Assembly: GCA_015680685.1 (NCBI GenBank)
Contig: MNCI01007621.1
Span: 564,079 to 628,078 of the forward strand
Source of the DNA: Gnetum montanum
Taxonomy: Eukaryota > Streptophyta > Gnetopsida > Gnetales > Gnetaceae
DNA length: 64,000 nt
Reading direction: 5' to 3'
The notes beneath the pieces are model-generated. The model saw only the letters and a list, made by a program, of their open reading frames with translations. It made no database searches and was not told where the DNA came from. Positions 58,201-64,000 of the stretch are shown one piece after another (position 1 is the first letter of the stretch; each line of letters opens with the position of its first letter). The translations under genes were made by a program, and so were the position numbers.

Positions 58201-58556
58201 CATTGTGGATATCCATGGCCTTGAAAGAAAAATCAGCACAAGAAAGAAGAGAAACAATAAAAGATATTATAAAGACAACAGATGAAGGTGGAGGAGAAAT
58301 TGACATGAATAGAGATGATGAAATGTCAGCCCTGGAAAGCATTTTAATGCTCGGTCTAAGATGCACTTGCAACAATGCTTCCATGAGGCCTAGCATGAAG
58401 GAGGTTGAGTCTTTTCTATGCTTAGGTGCTCTTATGAGTCCTCAAGACCAAAGGACATTACCAAGAAACTTGAAAGAAGTTATTAATATGGTAAAATCAC
58501 AACCTTCTCTCTATCATAGAATCGAAGAAGCTGAAAGTTCAACTTTCTCTTCTTAA
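55265..58556 (+). pseudogene. LRR receptor-like kinase pseudogene (subfamily XII-like)
   Basis: A hydrophobic signal-peptide-like segment is readable at about 55318-55400 but out of frame with nearby ATGs. Then the LRR N-terminal cap with NACNWTGITC (55530-55565), about ten or more LRRs of the LxxLxxNxLSGxIP type (55640-57130, several frames), cap end SFLGNPNLCG, a transmembrane helix (about 57290-57360), and the kinase. The kinase keeps GEGSHGKV (57474-57497), VAVK (57528-57539), HYDIKPENVLLD (catalytic Asp 57836-57838) and DFG (57890-57898). HYD instead of HRD makes it non-RD, as in many immune-type receptors. A 94-bp intron splits APEY. Stops at 57558 and 57660 and several frameshifts kill it. 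Plasma-membrane receptor of the FLS2/EFR/Xa21 kind by inference; ligand unknown. Confidence 0.88.
57984..58077 (+). other. Intron in the kinase domain of the receptor pseudogene
   Basis: GTATGC donor at 57984, CTAAC branch-point-like sequence at 58063-58067 and TTTTTTAG acceptor ending at 58077. Removing these 94 bp joins GCTCCAG to AGTATGCC, restoring the conserved Ala-Pro-Glu-Tyr of kinase subdomain VIII. An intron at this place is typical of LRR subfamily XII kinases. Confidence 0.85.
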
Positions 58557-58645
58557 TAATGATTTCAGGTAAGTGCCTTTTTAGAAGATAAAAACCTTGA
58601 AAATGTTCTGTGCAACAATGATTCTCCTCTTTATGCATCCTTACA

Positions 58646-59345
58646 TGTATAATTCAATTACTCTTGTTATTATTTGTCGCATACTTATTGTTCCAAATGA
58701 TGACACACTTGAGTGTACTATATATTATTTTAATTTTAATTGTTGTAGACTTCATATTTAACTTTCTTAATACAAATATAATGCTTTTCCAGTAAATATA
58801 AAATAAATCTTTTGGGTCTGTAGATGCAATATAATACGAGTCTTAATTTAAGTAATTATTATATTCCTTGATTACTTACTCACCATCGGTCTTGTTACTA
58901 TTTAAATACATCTTATTCCACTTCACTCTTAAATCCCATGTCCACATAAATGTTCTTTGATGTTTCTTATTTGGTGTTTGAAATATAAAATTAAAAAAAT
59001 TTATTAAAATAGAAGCATTTAAAACTTTACATTCGGATGTTTTATTTTGAAATTCATAATATGTCTATAAGTTTGTTAAATGTAAATACACGGTATTTGG
59101 TTCATTTCATAGCTTTTAAAGATTTTATCTCTCTATGCAATGTTTCATGAAAGGCACAAGTTATGGTCCATGTCAAGTGCCACCAGCTTCAATGAAATAC
59201 CTGTAAAGATGAACCTTCTATATCTACAAAGAGGATGGTTTAAGTAGCCAGGTATAAATAGCCATGGAACTCAAGAATTGACTGAAAGTAGACACAATGA
59301 GGCAATGCTGCAATGATGTGGGCTTAACTCTTCCAAGTTACAATT
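58646..59345 (+). repeat. 3' flank of the receptor kinase, duplicated at 46033-47690
   Basis: See the partner at 46033. No gene in this stretch. The right end coincides with the start of element D's flank. Confidence 0.75.
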
Positions 59346-59554
59346 AGCCAGACATTGTGATGGGAAGTAAATAGTTATCTATGATACACATGTTGTATGA
59401 CCTAAGTTAAAGTGCCAATATAAATTTGTCTGTGTTTGTGTGATTGTTGAGATATAACAAGTTATTATGTCTGCTATCTATCTTTGGTTGCTTGTGGCAT
59501 TCTATTATGTGTTTTGCTTCTAAAACTAAACTCAAGTAAACAATGGAGTAGGGG
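59346..59554. other. Spacer, possibly eroded LTR of element D
   Basis: Position fits the 3' LTR of the minus-strand element D, but no TG...CA ends or promoter motifs are clear. Confidence 0.3.
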
Positions 59555-59654
59555 TATAAGTAATCCTCCACTTAGCAAGTTTGGTCTCACGCATCTATAC
59601 AACATCATCAATAGATTGACTGTCCCAATGAATTAATTTCTCATGGCTCTTCAC

Positions 59655-62600
59655 TCAATGAGTGCCAAAAGCTTCTCTCTTCTCGAGTACAATTTTCTTC
59701 CTCTCCTGTGAAGACCTAGATTTCTCAATAGCCTCCTTTAACTCATCGATGCTAATTTGTAAGATTTCATCATCCACTAATTCATGGTAATGTACAAAAT
59801 TTGTAACATTAACCATAAAAGATGTATCTACATCATTCAGTAAGTTAATTTTGAAAGCATTATTAGTAATTTTGGCCTTTATCCTAAAACGACCTATCTT
59901 CTTGGCTTTTAACTTTGTGAAGTTGATACCTCTAAACCTATTCTTCCTCAAATACACCCCAACAAGATCACCAACGTCAAATTTGGGCTTTCACTTACCT
60001 TCATTTCTCCTAAGGACTCTTTCTTCAGCCTTCTTCTCAAGATTAGCCTTCACTTAAGCATGAAGATCCTTCATCTCATGCATAAAATTAGCACTCAATT
60101 GAGCTTCTCCATTGAAGCTCCTAACATTATTCATCATCTTTGGACTTAACTCATAATTAACCTCAAATGAGATTTTTCCAATAGTAACATGAAAAGCATT
60201 GTTGTAAGAAAATTCAGTATGATGTAACAAATTTTCCCACCTATTGGGTTGTCCTTCACACAAACACTTCAAAATATTCAACAAAGATTTATTGACCACT
60301 TCAATTTGGTCATTAGTTGTGGATGATATGTGCTTAAATTATTCAACTTTTTTCTTAAAATTTTCTAAAGAAACCTCCAAAAATGACTAGTGAACTTGGA
60401 GTCTCTATCACTAACAATATTCAAAGGAATCCCATTCATCTTTACAACATGCTAGAGAAATAAATTTGCAATATGAAATGCATCACTCATCTTTTTGTAT
60501 AGAATGAAATGTGCTATCTTGGAGAATCTGTCCACCACCACAAAGATAGCATCATTGCCACTTTTGATCTTCAAAATCCCACTCACAAAATCCATTAGCA
60601 CACTTTCTCATGGACTCTTGGGAATTGGCAAAGGCATCTGGTATTCCTCAACACCTTTACCTCCCTTAAATTTTTGACATGTTAAACACTCCTTCATAAA
60701 TTTGGAGACTTCATAGGTTATTCTAGGTCAAAAATAGTACCTACTCACAAACTTCAAGGTCTATCTCTGTCTAGGTGACGTGCCATGCCACCATGATGCT
60801 TTTTAGCCAAAATGTTTCTTCTAAAATCACAAATGGGAACACAAATCTTTCCATTCTTGAATGGAAATTCATTCGAAATATGATAGTCCCTCCATTGGTC
60901 TATCCTACTCAACAATGATTCATTAAGGCTTCTCCAAACCTACCCAAAATTAGAATTAGGTTCATATAAATTAGAAAAATTATTCATACAATCTACATGA
61001 GGTATGTTGAAATTCACCACATGCATCCTAGACAATGCATCTGCTATCACATTAGCTTTACCACTTTTATGCTTGAGTACAAAATTAAACTATTACAATT
61101 GTACCATACACTTCATGTGTTTGGCACTCAATGTCTTTTGGGAATTAAGGAATTGAAGTGCTTTGTAGTCTATCATGAAAGTGAACTCCTTGGGCAACAA
61201 GTAATGCCTCCAATGCTTGATTACTTAAACATAGCATATAATTCCTTCTCATATACACTATATTTCTACTTGAACTCATTCACCTTTTTTGAAAAAGAAA
61301 AAAAAAAGCCAATAGGTCCCTTCTTGTGAAAGCACCCCTCCAATAACAAGTCCACTTACATTCACCTCCACTTGAAAAAGCTTTTGAAAATCTCGTATTG
61401 TAAGTACCAGCTCACTAGTTATTTTAGCCTTCAACAAGCCAAAGCTCCTTTGGGTCTCATCACACCACTTGAAATATTTATTCTTCTTAAGCAAAGCAAA
61501 CATAGGCCTTCAAGATATTTTAGCAGGCAGCCATATTCGTTGACATTGAAGCACATCGTGAGCAAATTGACACATTGCACTCACACTATAGGCCCAATTG
61601 TAAGTGCACTTATTTGCCTAGATACCTTTGAGTGTTTTGGTATCTGTTGAGTTGTGTTTTTGCTATGTTGGTTGGGTTTGGTTTCTGTCTGTTCTTGGTT
61701 TGGTCAAACGGTTTGTTTTGCTAGGGAAGGATTTGGTTTGGGAATTTTCTGTTGAACACTAGGCCATTTCAAAATATCCATGGGACCTATTTTGTTTCGT
61801 AATGATACTAGTTTGGGGTGATCTTTACTACTACTTGGCAGCGTGGTGGGTGTGTATATCAGGGTTGATAGGCATCCAAAATTTCAATATGTAGGTGCAG
61901 TGGGTACCTTGTCCCCCTACCTTTTCATGATTGTACATATCTTGTTGATAATATATTTTTTGAAATTTACTCAAAAAAAAATCTTCTAAACCAAGAAATG
62001 ATCTTACCTCCCAAACATTTTTAGGAGTTGGCCAATCTCTAATAGCCTTTGCCTTTGTAGCTTTCATTTTGATTTGAATTTTAGAAATGACATGTTTCAA
62101 ATACGTGATCTCCCTTTTTAAGAAATGAATCTTCTTATATTGATCACCAAATGTTCCTCCTCTAACTTAAGACACACTTACCTCAAGTGATCTAAGTGCT
62201 CTTCCTCATTTAAGTTGTACATCAAAATGTCATCAAAGAATACAATACAACACTTGCCAATCAAATCTTTGAGGACATCATGCATCAACCTCATGAATGT
62301 GGTAGGAGCATTTGTAAGTCCAAATGGGATTACCATCCACTCAAACAATCCATTTGGAGTCTTGAAAGCTATCTTCTATTCATCACCATGTCTAATTCAA
62401 ATTTGATGGTAACCACTCTATAAATCAGTTTTTCTAAAGATCACTGCATTGGTAAGGACATCAAGGATATCATCCATCCTTGGAATACTAAACATGTACC
62501 TCACTATTATCCTATTCACTACCCTTGAGTCAATCCACATCCTCCATTCATTACTATTCTTCTTTGGCATAAGCATTGCAGGAACTACACAAGGAGAAAT

Positions 62601-63124
62601 TAACTCTCTCATGAAGCCATTTGCAAGTAACTCTTCTACTTGCCTTTGCAATTCAGCCCACTCATTCAGTGCCATCTAGTATGCCCTCTCATTTAGAATG
62701 GTAGCACTAGAAATGAAATCAATTTAGTAGTGGACATTTTTTATTGGTGGTAATTCAAGCCTAGCACACCTATTGGAAGATCCATTTGCACACCATCATG
62801 GTTAGAAGAAATAGTTGAAACAACCACAAAACCAAACCTAGCTTCATCATATTCTTTAATGTACTCCCCCTCCCCAAGAAGAATTAAGAAAGCATTAAGT
62901 GAGCTTTGTCACCTCACTCGTTAAACTATCATAGGAATCAACTCATGGATTCCATCAAGTTTTGTTACACTCCATACATTTCTTGCTCCATTAATCTGAG
63001 CACTATTATTAAAATTCCAAGGTCTTCCAAGAATCACATTAGCACAATCAATTGGTAGTACATCATCTTTCACAATATTATGAAAAATTTCAATTTTAAA
63101 TTTCAAGACACATTGCTCTCTCAC
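59655..63124 (-). pseudogene. pol of element D
   Basis: Protease end: CANVILGRPWNFNN (63020-63060). Reverse transcriptase: ELLANGFMRELISPCVVPAM and MLMPKKNSNEWRMW at 62500-62630, intact FFDDILMY at about 62216-62240, IRDWPTPKNVWEVRSFLGLE at about 61990-62050. RNase H part: FKWCDETQRSFGLLKAKI, VEVNVSGLVIGGVLSQEG (61300-61480). Integrase: ECLTCQKFKG zinc-binding half (about 60675-60705), VVVDRFSKIAHFI (60500-60545), IVSDRDSKFTS (60390-60425), QIEVVNKSLLNILK (60250-60310), and C-terminal VYLRKNRFRGINFTKLKAKK (59895-59957). No chromodomain is readable after it. Stops and frameshifts throughout. Confidence 0.82.
61565..61981 (+). mobile_element. ~0.4-kb insertion with poly(A) inside element D
   Basis: Interrupts the element D reading between FLGLE and the RNase H part. 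The plus strand has a T/G-rich body and ends in nine A at about 61973-61981, followed by TCTTC. Looks like a 5'-truncated LINE or SINE. The left edge is approximate; no target duplication seen. Confidence 0.45.
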
Positions 63125-63479
63125 CTCTTAAGAGTAATCTCTTGATAACCAATGCACATTGTAGGGTCTAAGATGAGGAATTTTCACTAAACCTAATATA
63201 GCAAGCTCCTTAGAAGAAATAATATTTTCTTTGGCTTCTTCATCAATCAAAAAATGAAATCATTCCCCACTAAGCAAACATCTAGCTCTAATATGAGATA
63301 ACAATTTTCTTACTAGATGGTCTCCTCTATTCATATTTCCCATAAATGTACAAGAAGTCAACTTTGAAATTTCCCCAATTTTGGGAGCATTAGGAATACA
63401 TTTTTAAAAAGCTTTGCTTGATGTCTCCTCCATGTCCATGGTTTGTACATCCTTACTCTTGGATGCCTTGTGAAGTGGA

Positions 63480-63846
63480 CATTCCTATTACTTGTATTTC
63501 CACCCTCAACATTTGAAACTTTGAATCTTGGATGAGTTGCTGCATTGACCCTTGCCTAATTTGCCTTGGTCCTTCTTGGCTTTACCCTTCTCATCATCCT
63601 TTTCTTGCTTCCTGGCATGGCTACCCTTCTTATCTTTAGATTTTGACTTGAATCCCTTCTCTAATTTGAAACTTTTGTCGTTTCTTTTGAATACTTGTTT
63701 TTTCCTATTCCCAAATCCATTGAGTTTCTTATCTAGATTGAGTACCAAATCATTAGCCTCATTAAGGGTTTGAGGCTCATGGAATGACAACTCTTGCTGG
63801 TAAGCCATCTTGAGACCTTCCAAAAAGATTGAAGCTTATTCATACT
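63480..63846 (-). pseudogene. gag C-terminal remnant of element D
   Basis: Minus strand: FLEGLKMAYQQELSFHEPQT, LNEANDLVLNLDKKLNG, then a strongly basic Lys/Ser/Gly stretch (63530-63720) and a decayed zinc knuckle ending ECPLHKAS (about 63470-63515). The start is lost because the Athila-type LTR E inserted at 63847 within gag. Confidence 0.7.
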
Positions 63847-64000
63847 TGATGAGTGGCGAGGTACCCCTACACTCAACCATACAAATATGAACGTAACATG
63901 CGCGATCCAGTTGAACTCCGCACACTAAGTGCCTACACGCCTCATGGAACACTTAAGGTTAATTATTCGTTGTCTTCCAAGACTTATTTGTATTTGTCAT
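63847..64000 (-). repeat. LTR end of element E (Athila type)
   Basis: TGATGAGTGGCGAGGTACCC and CTACACTCAACCATACAAAT match the starts of the element C and A LTRs on the plus strand (the 3' end of the LTR on the minus strand). No primer-binding site lies to the left; gag of element D does. So this is the 3' LTR of a minus-strand element continuing to the right, or a solo LTR. Predicted target duplication: ATACT (63842-63846). Confidence 0.8.

Larger units (their letters stand above)
59555..63846 (-). mobile_element. Element D: chromovirus-type Ty3/gypsy remnant
   Basis: Minus strand in order from 63846 down: gag end, protease, reverse transcriptase, RNase H, integrase, then a purine-rich AAGTGGAGGATTA near 59555-59575 that could be a polypurine tract. 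Motif wording differs from the Athila-type elements and fits the Reina/CRM side of the chromoviruses. The 5' end is cut off by insertion of element E at 63847, and RT is interrupted by a ~0.4-kb insertion at about 61565-61981. No LTR was recognised. Confidence 0.8.

Noticed and set aside
58058-58396. 112-codon minus-strand frame across the kinase exon
   Set aside because: Antisense shadow of the kinase coding frame.

Overview
This window looks like non-coding, repeat-dominated nuclear DNA from a seed plant with a very large genome, most likely a gymnosperm such as a conifer. That is inferred from AT-rich DNA, almost no intact genes, old LTR retrotransposons that keep both LTRs and target duplications instead of collapsing to solo LTRs, nested insertions, eroded L1-type LINEs, and one decayed LRR receptor kinase. 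I see no intact protein-coding gene, no rRNA, no functional tRNA and no CRISPR.

Layout. (1) 1-6089: 5' half of an Athila-like Ty3/gypsy element on the minus strand (element A), inserted into an older relative (element G, about 6090-9070) that keeps an unusual ORF of the post-integrase position. (2) 9.1-13.3 kb: eroded DNA with an assembly-like 189-bp duplication around a single N, a LINE ORF1 remnant, a tRNA-derived SINE and a Del/Tekay-like gag remnant. (3) 13326-23245: complete Athila-like element B on the plus strand, flanked by ATAAC duplications. (4) 23251-27722: LINE on the plus strand. (5) 27728-40916: complete 13.2-kb Athila-like element C on the minus strand, flanked by ATATC duplications, with a ~2.7-kb post-integrase ORF. 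(6) 41-50 kb: an unrecognised coiled-coil gene fragment, a tandem duplication split by an insertion, a LINE ORF2 tail, SINE-like copies, and a segmental duplicate of the DNA found downstream of the receptor kinase. (7) 50.0-53.1 kb: remnants of further Athila-type LTRs (element F). (8) 55.2-58.6 kb: LRR receptor kinase pseudogene with one recognisable intron. (9) 59.6-63.8 kb: chromovirus-type Ty3/gypsy element D on the minus strand, split at 63847 by another Athila-type LTR (element E).

The Athila-type LTRs share the terminal motif TGATGAG...CATCA (exact or nearly so where an end is visible), and, where an internal region follows, a primer-binding site matching the 3' end of tRNA-Asp. Elements A, B and C are recognisably one gag-pol family, but each has lost different catalytic residues, and most internal stops look like C-to-T/G-to-A decay. 

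The most interesting signal is the post-integrase gene of elements C and G. Both encode the same domain order: a region resembling the 'putative plant transposon protein' domain, then a long coiled coil. In C the reading frame starts directly after a splice-acceptor-like sequence. In both C and G a U3-like stretch with a TATA box lies upstream, inside the element. This suggests a separately expressed accessory protein of unknown function, conserved across old, diverged elements.
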